Shown here: positions 46,112-57,850 of the stretch, piece after piece
How the letters are laid out: the number at the start of each line of letters is the position of its first letter
Numbering within the stretch: position 1 is the first letter of the stretch
Origin: Metallyticus violacea
Lineage: Eukaryota > Arthropoda > Insecta > Mantodea > Metallyticidae
Length of the DNA stretch: 64,000 nucleotides
Assembly (NCBI GenBank): GCA_030762175.1
Contig: CM060831.1
Location: forward strand, 138,612,001-138,676,000
Direction: 5' to 3'
Made by a program: the position numbers and the translations under genes
The notes under the pieces: generated by a model
The model's input: the letters and a program-made list of their open reading frames with translations, nothing else
Told to the model about the DNA's origin: nothing
The model's database searches: none

Positions 46112-47341
46112 TTACAACAGTTGCTCAAAATGCCCACCATCGGCGTCGATACACTTCTGAGTACGTTGAACTACTGACTGAGCAACGTTTGCGAAAGTGT
46201 TCTCAGCGATTGCAGCACATGTCGTTACAATTTCTTCCCGAAGTGCTGCCAGTGTAGCTGGTTTTCTACGATATACATCCTTAGGAGTTCCCCATAGGTA
46301 GAAGTCCAACGGAGTTAGAACCGGAGAACGCTGTGAAATGGAAGATTGTACATCTCGGGGATAATGTGATGGTGCACCATCTTGTTGGAAGTAAAATTCC
46401 TCATTTCCATAGAGTGTATGAATAGCGTTTAAGACGAATGTGCGTATCATATTCAGATACACTGGGCCAGTTACTGTTCCTTCAAACAGATTTTTTTTTT
46501 TTTTATTGATTTATTTACGGACGCTCTTTAACAGCTCAGGTCATCAGCGTCCCATTCAACTCCGGGCGTGAAACGGCCGACAAATTTTGCTCAGAGGCCT
46601 CTCTTTCAGGCTTGAGGTTCTTTTTCGTGCCGTAAATGTACGACACGGGACCCACGGCTTTACTTCCCTTCCGAAGGAAGCCATACTTAGGATTTTTACG
46701 CCCCGAAAAAATCCATCGATCCTGGCCGGGTTCGATCAAACAGAATGGTCCAATTAGATCCCTAGATGACAACCCACACCAAACATTAATTCCAGATAAC
46801 TTAACAACCTTGTCCGAAATACCATGTGGATTGTTTGCAAACCAGTAGACAGAGTTATGCCGGTTAACAATTCCGTTCAACTTAAATTGTGTCTCATTGG
46901 ACCGAACAACTTTCCCTACGAAGGCCTCATCCTTTTGCACCACTCATGTACTGCATTCTACGATGAGGATCATCTTCAATTAATGCATGCAAAAGTCTTG
47001 GGATGAAAACTTTCAACTTTGCTGTTTTAATAATACGACGTACGCTGGTTCTGCTAATCCCAGGCTCATGTGCACATTGCTTTGTAGATTTCTGCTGTCA
47101 GTGCTCAAAACGTTAGTTCCAAAACCATATCCGAGGACGCGGGGCTTGTTACTGTGCGAGGTCTCCCAGATCTGCCCTTTTGAACATCGCAAATGGTACC
47201 ATGAGTCTCAAATTTGTCTCGAATGCGTGCAATTGTTACTCGCGTTGGCGACTCTGTTCTGTACACACATCTACATTGCCTTTGAATACAACAACATTCT
47301 TGGTTTTTCAATACCACTTCATAATTTCTTTCCGTTGTCAA
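46112..47341 (-). pseudogene. DDE transposase pseudogene
   Basis: Read leftward, the N-terminal DNA-binding part contains TRVTIARIRDKFETHGTICD and GRSGRPRTV (47105-47341). A second frame reads ISRTSVRRIIKTAKLKVF and RLLHALIEDDPHRRMQY. The catalytic core begins SNETQFKLNGIVNRHN (near 46898), where the first catalytic D is replaced by N, then GINVWCGLSSRDLIGPF. After a SINE-A insertion it resumes with YLNMIRTFVLNAIHTLYG and FYFQQDGAPSHY (second D), then LTPLDFYLWG (third D) and KCIDADGGHFEQLL with a stop at 46112. A stretch between GAPSHY and RSPVLTP is shortened. The N substitution, frameshifts and insertion make it inactive. Tc1/mariner membership rests on motif order. Confidence 0.85.
46491..46735 (-). 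repeat. SINE-A inside the transposase, 5'-truncated, with TSD
   Basis: A T-run and TTTATTTACGGACGC tail run through the body to CCTGGCCGGGTTCGA, so the copy stops inside the B box. TCAAACAGA flanks it at 46482-46490 and 46736-46744. It splits the catalytic domain of the transposase. Confidence 0.93.
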
Positions 47342-47421
47342 ACGATTATCTCCGCTACATTATGTTGTAGCAACGCTAACATAACGTAATATGAGTCACG
47401 TCTGTTTACAGAACATCATAC

Positions 47422-47782
47422 GATAATCTTCGTATCGTTTGTTCATTGTTGACATACGACGTTTGCTTCATTTGTTCATTGTTGTGCCTGTCACGTAGCA
47501 ACAGACCGCCACGAGTGGCCGAGGTCGTTAAGGCGCGGACTCGTGGGTCTGGAGTTCAAATCCCGCCAGGACTGTCTTCCCTGACTGGGGGGTTTTTCCT
47601 GGTTTTCCTCAGTCTTCATTACTGGCAAATGCCAGGGAGGTACCCTAAACTTAGGTCTGGAACGTTTCCTTCTTTAAAAAACACCCTTTCCCAATATATC
47701 ATTTCATCTCATGTATCATCAGTATTCACCACCTGTGGTGCCTAAGTAGTAAAAACGGGCGTTAAACACTAATAAAAAACCA
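47422..47782 (+). repeat. Composite insertion: 85-bp leader plus SINE-B, 21-bp TSD
   Basis: A 21-bp sequence starting TCTGTTTACAGAACATC occurs perfectly at 47401-47421 and 47783-47803. At the related solo end (11223-11385) the corresponding region is single. The insert therefore starts at 47422, but the SINE-B (CCGCCACGAGTGGCCGAGG) starts only at 47507. The extra 85 bases contain TTTGTTCATTGTTG twice and are not part of any other SINE-B here. Confidence 0.85.
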
Positions 47783-47889
47783 TCTGTTTACAGAACATCA
47801 TACTATACATTACTGTTGTTTTTCGGTCCAACTTTGAAATGCATTAAATTGATATCTACTGTGAAAGTGTGTATACATTTTTTGGCACC

Positions 47890-48221
47890 CTCGGCATTTC
47901 TGAAATGGTAGGTGCTATTGATGAGCTGCTTTCATAGAACTGAAGCTTAGGGAGGTGCTCATAATTGCAACCCATGCACAGATGTTAATAATTATTAATA
48001 CATGTCTTTATTGAACAATGTTACATTTTTTCAAACGGAACAAAATCTATTAACACCAAGAAAATAAAACTAGAGGAAATCAGAATATCAAGGATGCTTT
48101 TTACACGATTCTAGTGCAAGTAGTTTATCAGCTATGAACGTTTTAAACACTTACGTTGTTTGTCCCAAATAACGGATTAGTTACCAGGCAAGATGTTCAT
48201 GGTGTAGGGGGAATTACAATA
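47890..48221. other. Spacer
   Basis: No feature recognised. Confidence 0.4.
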
Positions 48222-48366
48222 AGTACCCGGCATGTGCCATTTATGAGCACTGAAGAAAACCTGAAAAAAACTCAGTCAGGGAGGATGGTCCTGGCGGGAT
48301 TCAAACCCAAGACCTCCCACTCACGAGTCCCCGCCTTAACGACTTTCGGCCACCCGTGGAGGTTTT
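48222..48366 (-). repeat. SINE-B copy, 3'-truncated
   Basis: The reversed head and proximal body (CCCGGCATGTGCCATTTATG to CGGCCACCCGTGGAGG) are present; the distal half is missing. Confidence 0.85.
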
Positions 48367-49054
48367 GTTGTACATCGCTTATAGTTTATTCGATAATGGA
48401 AAAATTAGAGAACATTCAAGGAAAGAAACGTATATAACTATAGGGTATTCTGTAACTGCAAATTTGTAGACAAGCACTGTCAAGTGTACCAATAGTCGCA
48501 GTGCATTTGAATATCTCAAAGGAAATGGCTTATGGAATGCGCAAATCGGGTTCTTAAGTGACATTCGTAACCAGATTTGTGTATAGACGTTGATAGTATG
48601 TGTAAATGTTGGTAAGCTCATGGTGATTTAATAATTAATCTTTTCAGATAGTTGCAAGCCTGAAACTGAATATAAAATATTTCGTTATATATGCGAATCA
48701 TTCATACAGTGAAAGAAAGTGGTTGAAAAAATTCTCGTTATATGGTTGTAATGTAAAAATAACTTAAATACACGCATGAGAATGCGAGCGCGGCCAGATC
48801 CTAGTACAGTTCAAATTCCACGTTAGCTCCCTCTGTCTACCATCACCGCAACTTCTGTCACACTGTCAGGCAAGTACGTAAAACAAGCCGCTAGCAGAAG
48901 TTCGAAACCTGATAGGGTCAAGCTGTACAACTTAAAACTAGCGCAAACAATGGGCAATTCGCAATGGAGAGCCTTATGAATACACAAAACATACCATTTT
49001 TGTAACAAGTCATGCATTCAATTTGGCAAATAACTCCCAGTTTGATTGTTATGG
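48367..49054. other. Intergenic DNA, no gene seen
   Basis: No repeat family or coding signal recognised. Confidence 0.45.
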
Positions 49055-49443
49055 ACGGAGTAGTATATTTCGGTATTTCAGCCTCTGGGAGGAAGGGATA
49101 AGGCGAGGGAGACACCGGGCGGCTAGGATCTGCGCAATTTGTTTTCAGACATCGACGGAGGTCCCCTGCCAAAGAGTTCGAACCTCTCAGAAGGGCTACT
49201 TCCATAGTGGAGGCCGGGGCAAGAATCTTTGGAAAGCGCAAGCCACCGCGATAACGCACCAGCCCACCTCACCCTAGCACTTTCGAAACTGTAACAGAAA
49301 CAATTATGTGAAATGGGAGAAGAGAAAATTTGTGGAAAGTACAGCAGGGAAAACCCAAAGTCAGGATGGATGATCTGAAGGGAATCGAATCCGGAACCTT
49401 CCAAATACGAGTCCCTAACGTTACCGTCTAAGCCACCCTGCTT
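49055..49443 (-). repeat. SINE-C copy, best-preserved
   Basis: On the minus strand the head has an A-box-like GGTGGCTTAGACGG (49424-49436) and B-box GGATTCGATTCCC (about 49380-49393), followed by CATCCTGACTTTGGG, TTTCTGTTACAGTTTCG, GGTGGGCTGGTGCGTTATCG and CTTGCGCTTTCC. This copy best shows that family C is tRNA-derived. Frames on either strand are artefacts. Confidence 0.75.
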
Positions 49444-49762
49444 GTTTCCAATTTGATTGCTGAAACTTGACCAGCAGGCAGAACTCGTCTAATGGGAAAT
49501 TCTTTCATTGCAACATAGTAGTCACTCTAAATTGTCAACTTTGACTTTTATATATACCCTTACTTGGTTAGGCCTTCAGAAATGTTTCTATCACTGTCTT
49601 CATTAGATATCTTGAAACTGTAAAATTTGAGTAAGTTTTAGAACAAGCCTGGTCTTCCCCAGCAATGAATTCTGGAAAATAATTCTTGAGCCAAGATTGG
49701 ACTGTTTGTGACTGCAACATAGTACCATGGTCTTCTTATTTGAAGTTGAGATTTTGGGTCTT
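49444..49762. other. Spacer
   Basis: No feature recognised. Confidence 0.4.
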
Positions 49763-50353
49763 TGAACAAGGCTTAGCAGTAATGAATCACCTTGACATGC
49801 TTTTTCTAAAAATCATTTGAGTCATTTTATTTATTTGGACATTTGTAATAAAAGCTCTCTAATGTGCTCTGAGACCTAACATTTTTTGAAAAATTTTGCG
49901 ATTTTGTGAGTATATATATGCACATCAAAACGTATCAATATATTCAAAATCTTAATACTTCTTTAGATATGTTTTTAGTGCCCATAGCACAGTACTGGTA
50001 ATTTCAAAATATAAAGCACAACAAAGAAAAAGTATTAAACCAAATAGATTTTAATAAGTTAGAACTTTCTGTTTCAACTAAGCTAAGCAAAAGTATAAAA
50101 CATTCAAGCAAATAAAATTAACTATTTTCATAATAATTTTGACCATTTACTAACTAATGCATCCTTGGCCGTACATACGACATTATAAAAGATGAACAAA
50201 ATCGTAGATTTGATTAAATGATTTTTTTTAAAAAAAATCCAATATTTATCTTTGTTGTGCTTTATATTTTGAAATTACCAGAACTATACTATGGACACTA
50301 GCAACATATCTAAAGTAGCATTAAGATTTTGGGTATATTGATACATTTTTATG

Positions 50354-50355
<2 letters not shown>

Positions 50356-50391
<36 letters not shown>
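50356..50391. repeat. (AT)n microsatellite
   Basis: About 18 AT units inside the right arm of the inverted repeat; the left arm has a shorter AT run at the same place. Confidence 0.95.
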
Positions 50392-50392
<1 letters not shown>

Positions 50393-50608
50393 TCACAAAG
50401 TATCAAAACTTTTCAAAATATGTTAAGTCTCACAGACATTAGAGAGTTTTTATTACAAATGTCCAAATAAATAAAATGACTCAAATGATTTTTAGGAAAA
50501 AATCAAATCTTAACAGTAATGGATCAAAAGTGATGGCCTTGGCAATGCATTATACTTTTGCTTAGCTTAGTTGAATCAGAAAGTTCTAAATTATTACAAT
50601 CTATTTGG

Positions 50609-50780
50609 ACGGAAACGTTCCAGGGCTAAGTTATGGTGCCTCACCGGCATTTGCCATTTATGAGGACTGACGAAAACCTGGAAAAAAGCCTCAGTCAGGG
50701 ATGGCGGTCCTGGCGGGATTGGAACCCCGGGCCTCCCGCTCACGAGTCCGCGCCTTAACGACCTCAGCCACCCGTGGCGG
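50609..50780 (-). repeat. SINE-B copy, 3'-truncated
   Basis: Reversed head and proximal body, from GAAACGTTCCAGGGCTAAG to CAGCCACCCGTGGCGG. It sits between two copies of the local repeat block, so it inserted into the cluster. Confidence 0.9.
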
Positions 50781-51163
50781 TCGTATGATTACGTCATGGT
50801 ATAATCCTTTAAGCCGTCATAGGTAGTGGTAAACCAAATAGAGTTAGAACTTTCTGATTCAACTGAGCTATGCAAAAGCAAATAAAATTAACTGTTCTTA
50901 TAATAATTTTGACCATTTACTAAATTAATGCATCCTGGCGCTGTACATGTGACAATAATAGCATACTAACATCAACATTATCAGTTTGTGATTTTGTAAG
51001 CTCTTTAATAACTATTGTGCATCAAAACCTGTTAGAATAATGCCATCCTATTTCAACTATAAGTTACAGAATAGTTGCAATACAAATTGAGTATTTTATT
51101 AGTACTGAGATATAGTGCAGTATACAAAACTTAGAATCACAATTTCTGTAAGAGGTTCAACAT

Positions 51164-51412
51164 TAGCCCCTCTTAGGAGCATTTTTCCGGTGCGGATGCT
51201 CACGATACATGAGATAAATAATAAACCTACAAACGATTTGGGGGGAGGGAAGAAGGGGTCCTAGGTTTAAGATTAGGGTACTCCCTGGCATTACTGTTAA
51301 TAAGGAATAGAAAAAAAAACTGTCAGTGGGAACGATGCTGGTGGACTTCGAACGTACACCCTTCCTTCGTTTACCAATACTCGCCTTTGCCACCTCGACC
51401 ACCCACGTTAGC
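51164..51412 (-). repeat. SINE-B copy, strongly diverged
   Basis: ATACATGAGATAAATAATAA, then GGGTACTCCCTGGCATTACT, and GACCACCCACGTTAGC follow the reversed SINE-B order with many changes: an old copy. Confidence 0.65.
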
Positions 51413-54400
51413 AATGGAGACAAGCTGAAACGTTTTTCTACATTTGTTGTTACTTAAAGGGAGAAAATTTGCGAGCATCCTTCTACAAGCTATTACAATT
51501 CCTATGTCTCTATCTACAATTCAATTGGGCTTTGAATTTTAAAGGATCTTTCCTTATATAAAAAGACCTTAAAGTTCACCTCAATTGCATTTAGTGAACA
51601 CATGCTCCTTTGACAATGGCTAGGACACAGTATATACTGTAGGGACACCTTGCGTATTTCGCGGATGGAATTCTGTCACAAAATTGGGTGTATTATCTGT
51701 ATTCTCCTTCATATGACTGTGCATATATTTGCTACATTTTATACAGCTATCAAGCATGCATATGCCAATCTAAACCGTAATAGTACACTACTGACCATTA
51801 AATTGCAACGTTCATAAAAATGCGTTAAAACGGCCCCTTGAATTTGATCAAGGGAGCATTGTGGCATACCCAAAGTGAGGGATATCATTGGTACTCATGT
51901 TGGACGAAACTAATATAAGATAAGCAGAGCGAGGTAGAACGAACACACAGACGTGAAGGATTCAAACTACCCTGTCAAACAACCGAACGAGAAGATAGGA
52001 TACTTTTCTCTTGACTATTATGAAATATTTCGAAATATTTATTACTGATCATAAATTTCACGTCGATAATTTCCTAGTTACAAAGGTTAAGTCTATAATA
52101 CAAAATTTAATGTTTAATCGAATTTATCTGAATAATTCTAACGAAATATCCTGAAATTTCAAGTTTATGCTTTTTCACTATTGAAAAATCTTAAATATAC
52201 TGAAAGTGTTCCATTGAATAACGACTAATACCAGACTAAAACTAAGATACTAAACAGGTAGTCCCATTTTCATTAATATGCCACAAAATTATTGCCAAGA
52301 AAATGAATGCAGAAAAATTAACAACTACAGGTGGTATTTGTGCATTGAAATTTACTTTTGAATAATTCTTTGTTTTATTTAGTAATTTTGCACAACACCA
52401 CTTACATCTCTTTACAATACAATTCTGTCCTCCTTCCCTTTTAATATTTTCATAAAACTTCTGTAAAACGCGGAAAACACAGTATACGTATTTATTTAAT
52501 TTTTTCCCAGAGATCAGTAATTTAACATAATTATAAAACTAACCTTTGTTACCTCCTTAACTTAATTTTTTTTTTGTATCGCAGTAAAATTCAGAAAAGT
52601 CACACTTTCTTAGCATAACAGAAATAAGAATGTAGGAGATAATATATAATGATGCTAAATGCTTGACCTTTATTCAAAAAATCCCCAATAAATAATGAAA
52701 ATATAGACTAAAATATTAAACACATTAATTAATGTGTTATTCTACATAATTACCTTTTATTTCAGTAAGAATCACTCAGATTCATGTCTATTTTGAAAAG
52801 AAAAAGTAAAATTTCATCACAGTTAACGTTTTAAATAATTAATGTACTTTCCACGTTTTAACAGCTGTTCATTAAACAATGTGTTAGCTACAGAGAAAGC
52901 ACCGTCATGAGATCAAATCATTGAAAAACAAACAGCATAAAATAAACACGACTCGGAGCGGGTTTTAGGACTGTCACAGTGACTAGAATTTACAACTAAG
53001 TTTCGCTACTATTTATTTTTTAATTTAAAAGCGCATGCGCGAAATCGATCGGTTACTTTCAACTTGTACTAAACTTAAGTCGTATTCTCCTGTTTCGATT
53101 TCTGTGCTTGTTTCCCAAAATAAAGCGAGGAAGCTACGACATTCAATATAAATATATTTGTGGTATTTAAAAACGCTTATTTTAAAAATGAAATACATGG
53201 TGCCACACTTGAGGTTATAGGAACAAATGATAGTGAGTAAGTTTGCAGTGCATGAACTGAAAAATAAAACTATTACGACTATTTCACTTATGTGACGTCA
53301 TCTTAATATTGATCAATAAAACGAAACAAAAAATTTGAATTTGAATCAATCACAGCTGGATACTGCAGCGAAATAATCCAAAATAATTATCAAATGCATT
53401 TGTCTTGTGGTCAGTGCAGCCAACTCTATACCTCCACTATATAATCTCTGAACATACATCACTGACGACTTTTCTGTGTTTTCAGTAATTGTAAATTTAA
53501 CTAACTTAACTCAAGCAATAGTTTTTGCGTGTTCAGCAAACAGTCAGAAATCATTTTATATAATATGTAACAATATCTGCCTACGCATCCACAAATCTTA
53601 ATAAACACGTTGATCAGAATGGTAAAATATTTTCTATGTTCTGTATTCATAAATCTAAGGTACCGACTGTAATAGTCGACTTTCGTCTAATTCATTCTCA
53701 CAGTTTCTGAATAAGTAGGTAGGAATTCATAAGTAAATATAACATTTTATACAATTGTTTATAGTCCGTACGCGAATTTCAAATAGATATATTACTTTTA
53801 TTCTTATTCTATTCATGAAATAGTCCCAAACCCGTATTCGGTTCTTCTCTATTGGCATTACTGACAAACGACATTAATCTGTTGCAAGATGGCTTGAATG
53901 ATGTAAGCCAAGTTTAGGGTAATTATATTTAAATTCTTATTTTATTCGGGAAATCGTCCTAATAAATATCAATGGAGGGTCTGAGCTTTCAAGATAAATT
54001 CACGCACTACGTTCGTGAATACATCGGTAATCTCAGAGCCTCTTGTAATATTACTTGTGATAATTTTATGCAATTAATGCCATAATGTAGCATTTTATTA
54101 TATATTTTAAATAATACTAATAATGCTTGTTTTTAAAAAATACTAAGAATGAAAGAATGAAACAAAACAATCTTAAATTCTTAATATTTCATGATTCGTT
54201 TCATAAACTAAAAGCCTCACTCAAATAAAATAGAAATTTTCCTAACTTACCATGGGCATTAATTACTTGTTAAACTGTTCTAAAGTCATTCTTAAATTAT
54301 TTTGATAAATTTCTTGGTCTTCTAAAATATCTCTTTCAGAGGCTTCAAAATATTGCTTTGAAACTGTATGTATAGACATTAAATACGTTGTATATTTGCA

Positions 54401-54865
54401 TTTCACTATTAAGTTTTATAAGAACTGTTTGAAAAACAAAACAAACAAATAAAGCATAACGTGGATTAATTTATTATAAGGAATGGTTTTAAAAATTGCC
54501 ATTTTTTTCACTTAGACATATTTATAATAAGCAACGTCGGTTTATGTATGTTATTCTGCAGTATTTCGTATAAAGCACAAACCCCAGGCTAATGTCAGTC
54601 GATAGCAGTTTGTTTTGAAGTCTGTTAGCACAACGGACAACATAAGTTATATGCGTCTCAAAGCATCGTTATAACTTTAATTTCTAAATGAACAAAATCC
54701 CTCAAATGCAGTTTTAATGCAGGAGAGATTCACTAATTTAAGAAGATAGTAGAGGTTTCAGAAACATTAGCTAATTCAGATCACATCAAATGTGACTTCA
54801 GTTCAGTGATCATGAGCACCAGCGAAAATTGAACATGTGAGAATACACAGTCGCATTTCCTGCCA
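51413..54865. other. AT-rich repeat-poor DNA
   Basis: About 3.4 kb with no SINE, no transposon relic and no reading frame above 60 codons that I could support. Short AT-rich tracts only. Confidence 0.5.
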
Positions 54866-55068
54866 CCTTAGCCTGAGATGCGGGTAGAGCTGGGTGTCGC
54901 TCGAGTGGATGCAGGTGTTTCTGCAGGTGCCCGCGTTCCCCACCTTGCGAACGAGGCAGGTGAAACTGTACCCGTATCATCTCGCACGACCTTGCACTCT
55001 CATCTTCACCTCATTGTCTAAGGCGGTCAACTTCGCCTCCACGTGACGCAGAATGACGCCTGTTGTCG
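54866..55068. other. GC-rich unique island
   Basis: A sharply bounded stretch richer in G+C than its flanks, with CTGCAG/GGATGCAGG repeats and several CG dinucleotides. A pyrimidine-rich tract ending TTATTTTTAG lies at about 55220-55230. A short open frame follows to about 55374, and AATAAA occurs at 55539. This is compatible with a promoter/first exon or a small non-coding transcript, but no splice donor or protein homology supports it. Confidence 0.25.
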
Positions 55069-57663
55069 TTTCACGTCTTCCCTTATCAATCTGCTTAGCG
55101 TTTGTGCGATAATTTCATTATCTTATCAGCAGTTTCGTATGTGTTGAAGGTAATTATGTGGAATGTTTGCATAATTATGTTATTTTTTCCCCAAATTGTT
55201 TCATTTTTCTGTTTAATGTTATTTTTAGTCATGGAAGGAACACATGGTTACCCAGCAGATCAAGCAAGAGTTGTGCCTCATTTAATGATAGTCAAGTTGT
55301 TCGACCTGGGTTTACAGATTGGGCGAAGTGATTCCATCAGTGTTGAAATGTTGGGCTGCATGGGAGTTAATTAGAAACGAATTTTATAAGCAACACCATT
55401 TATTTATTGCAATGGCGGCTTGAAATATATCACATAAGAACAGCAGTACCATGAGACTATACAGTTTTTCAGTTTCAGTGATTATATGTGAGTGATTTTG
55501 GTGTTTGTCAATTTATTGTGCTGTGATATCAAAAATAAACTCTGGTTTCATTTTGGTGGTTTATTCATGCAAACAACACTAGCGTCATATATGCAAAACA
55601 AATAGATAAAATTACCTATTTGCAAACATTAGTGCGAATTTTATATTCTTATGTACAATTTTTACATAGCTGTTATTTTTACAGAACTTTGGGTGCGAAC
55701 AAAGCTTCCTAAATATTGCATATTTCAATGATTCGACCTTATTGTTAATTATTTTTGTATTTTAAATTACACATTTAGTTTTAGTATGCAGGATTTTACA
55801 TAATATCAATTAAAATAAAATAATACACAACCCAGTTCAGAGCAAATTGAAAAAATGAAACACAAACTGCTCACAGTAAACTGAACACTATAGTTATAGT
55901 TATATCTAGAGACCGGAAAAACATGAATAAAATGTTAAGGAAATATAAGCCACATCAGTAATATATGAAAAAACACATGAACATTTTTTTTAAAAAAAAA
56001 ACATGAACATATTGAAATTGAAAGAGTGAAATTAATAAAGATTCAGTTAGAATTTATTAACAATAATCATACAGTGCACCATTTTGACATTAACTTACAA
56101 ACTTTTTCTCTATGTTTTCTGCCGGTGAGAATATTTTTCTACATATGTGATATAAAAGGAGCGAACTTATGTCGTATTACATTTAGTGTTTTATGTTCGT
56201 TGCCATAGACTTTGTCTTTCCTTATAGTCATTAACTTCATTTAATCCCCAAGTAGCGAAATTCAAACATTCGATGTAATTTCTTGCATCACTTGACACCG
56301 TACTTGTTACACAAGAAAATGAGTTCTGGTAACAAAACAGTTTTTAGTTATTTAGGCATTATTGAAATCCTTTTTTTAAAGTAGGCGAAGCCACGTAATT
56401 CCGTGGCACATAAAACACTTGCATATTAATGATATATTTTCCTTTAGAATGGTTTTTATTGGCGTAGTTTAATAAATAAATTGATTTACCTCTTAAACAG
56501 TATTTGAATGTTAGGATTTTCTCATTATTTGTATAGCATTTGAATTTTTTGCAACAATCTCTTATACTTTTGGGAGGGAGGACATTTGGACGATGTTAAA
56601 CAAAATAACGAAGGAAGCAGGATACAACGTGAATGTATGTAAAGTATACTGACTCTAGTATTACTGATTTACAAATTACTACAACGTATTGTAACATTGT
56701 TGCAGGTTTACTTGAGACAGGGGTATATCTGTTAAAATTTCTTCCCTGGGGAGGCTAAATTTTTCCTATAACTTTAAGAAATGAAATTCAGATATAATTT
56801 GATTATTTTTAAACAATGTAGAAGCACCTTCTAGAAAATCCAACTCAAAATGCAATCACACTTACTTTCGTCCTGTACGTGACATTTAAAAACACCGAGG
56901 CTTAGATCTAATGTCTCCGAAACTCATCGGCACTTCTTGCCTCTAAGTGGATACTGGTGAATTTAGTGAAAAATGTAAAACAAAACATCGGAAAAAATTT
57001 TATTTCGTATAAGACTACTAAAAAATAAGTTTAAAAAAACAAATATTGGAAATAAGAACATATATTAAGCTTTTCTTAAAATAGGATAATTTTTACGAAA
57101 TATTACGAAATAGCACTTATTGAATTCTATATATGCTAAAACATATTCGTTACTCTGCGATTAATGGTGTAAAATATGAAATTTAATACAGGTTGTACAG
57201 CTTAAAAAATCATAAATTAAATAGCTATAATTTAAAATATACACGACAAAGAGAAATAAATGGATCTAGGTTGGTAGTGTAGATCTTGCAGTCTATGTAA
57301 CAATGTTTGCCATGGAGATTGGGAAATGAATAAATTAAAACAAAATGTTAATTCTGTAAAGCTAAAGCTATGTGAACATTAAGCACAAAATATCGTGTGT
57401 TGTTTGGTTAGCAGATAGAGGGCTGTGAAGCATGTAGAACGCCGATTTCTTCGAGAATACAATCTTTAAAGTCAGGATTCTATTCCTAACAGAATAGTGG
57501 AATGGGATACACAGTTCAAGCACACAAACAATTTGTTGCTGAAAAATGGTAAGCATTTTAAGGGGGGGGGGGAAAGTATGGAGATAACATTCAGTCTGTT
57601 TTAAAGAAGCCCGTAAAATAAATTCGAGAAGCTTACTCGCAGTACGGTTCATAATATTGTGCG
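55069..57663. other. Intergenic DNA, no gene assigned
   Basis: Ordinary AT-rich sequence with a G9 run at about 57563 and no known repeat. Confidence 0.45.
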
Positions 57664-57850
57664 CAACAGCATCCGTCTGCGAGCCTACAAATTTCAAATA
57701 ACTTAGCGGCCTTAGTCTGATTTAAAAAAAAAAAATGGTGGCTTTTTGCGAGTGTCTTGGACAAAATTGACAAAGGCAATTCTTGCTTGTTTCTCTGACG
57801 AGACAGCTTTCCACATAACAGGAAAACTCAACAGGCACAATTTATCAGCA
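57664..57850 (+). pseudogene. DDE transposase core fragment
   Basis: IRLRAYKFQIT, then (another frame) ASVLDKIDKGNSC, then (third frame) FSDETAFHITGKLNRHN appear in the order found just before and at the first catalytic aspartate of DUF4817/Tc1-type transposases. SDETAFHITGKLNRHN is the counterpart of SNETQFKLNGIVNRHN at 46.9 kb, with the aspartate retained here. The sequence loses resemblance after NRHN. It is a short dead fragment with two frame changes and an A-run in the middle. Confidence 0.6.

Larger units (their letters stand above)
46017..47889 (-). mobile_element. Tc1/mariner-type DNA transposon with both ends
   Basis: The ends are imperfect inverted repeats: AGGTGCTAAAATGTGTACAC at the left against, reversed from the right, GGTGCCAAAAAATGTATACA, each followed by CACTT. 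Between them lie a minus-strand transposase pseudogene and two retroposon insertions (46491-46735 and 47422-47782). Subtracting these leaves about 1.27 kb, the usual size of mariner-group elements. The right end recurs alone at 11223-11385. Exact outer base and target-site duplication were not resolved. Confidence 0.85.
49763..50960. repeat. Inverted and rearranged repeat cluster
   Basis: A 230-bp arm at 49802-50030 (AAAATCATTTGAGTCATTTT through TTTCAAAATATAAAGCACAA) is repeated in reverse at 50246-50500. A block CCAAATAGATT..TTAGAACTTTCTG lies forward at 50040, reversed at about 50550-50608 and forward again at 50832. A short block CTTA-CAGTAATG-ATCA is in the same orientation at about 49771 and 50509. 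Forward copies at 50036-50178 and 50830-50955 are collinear for about 130 bp. The region can fold into a long hairpin. No transposase or known family is recognised. Confidence 0.85.
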
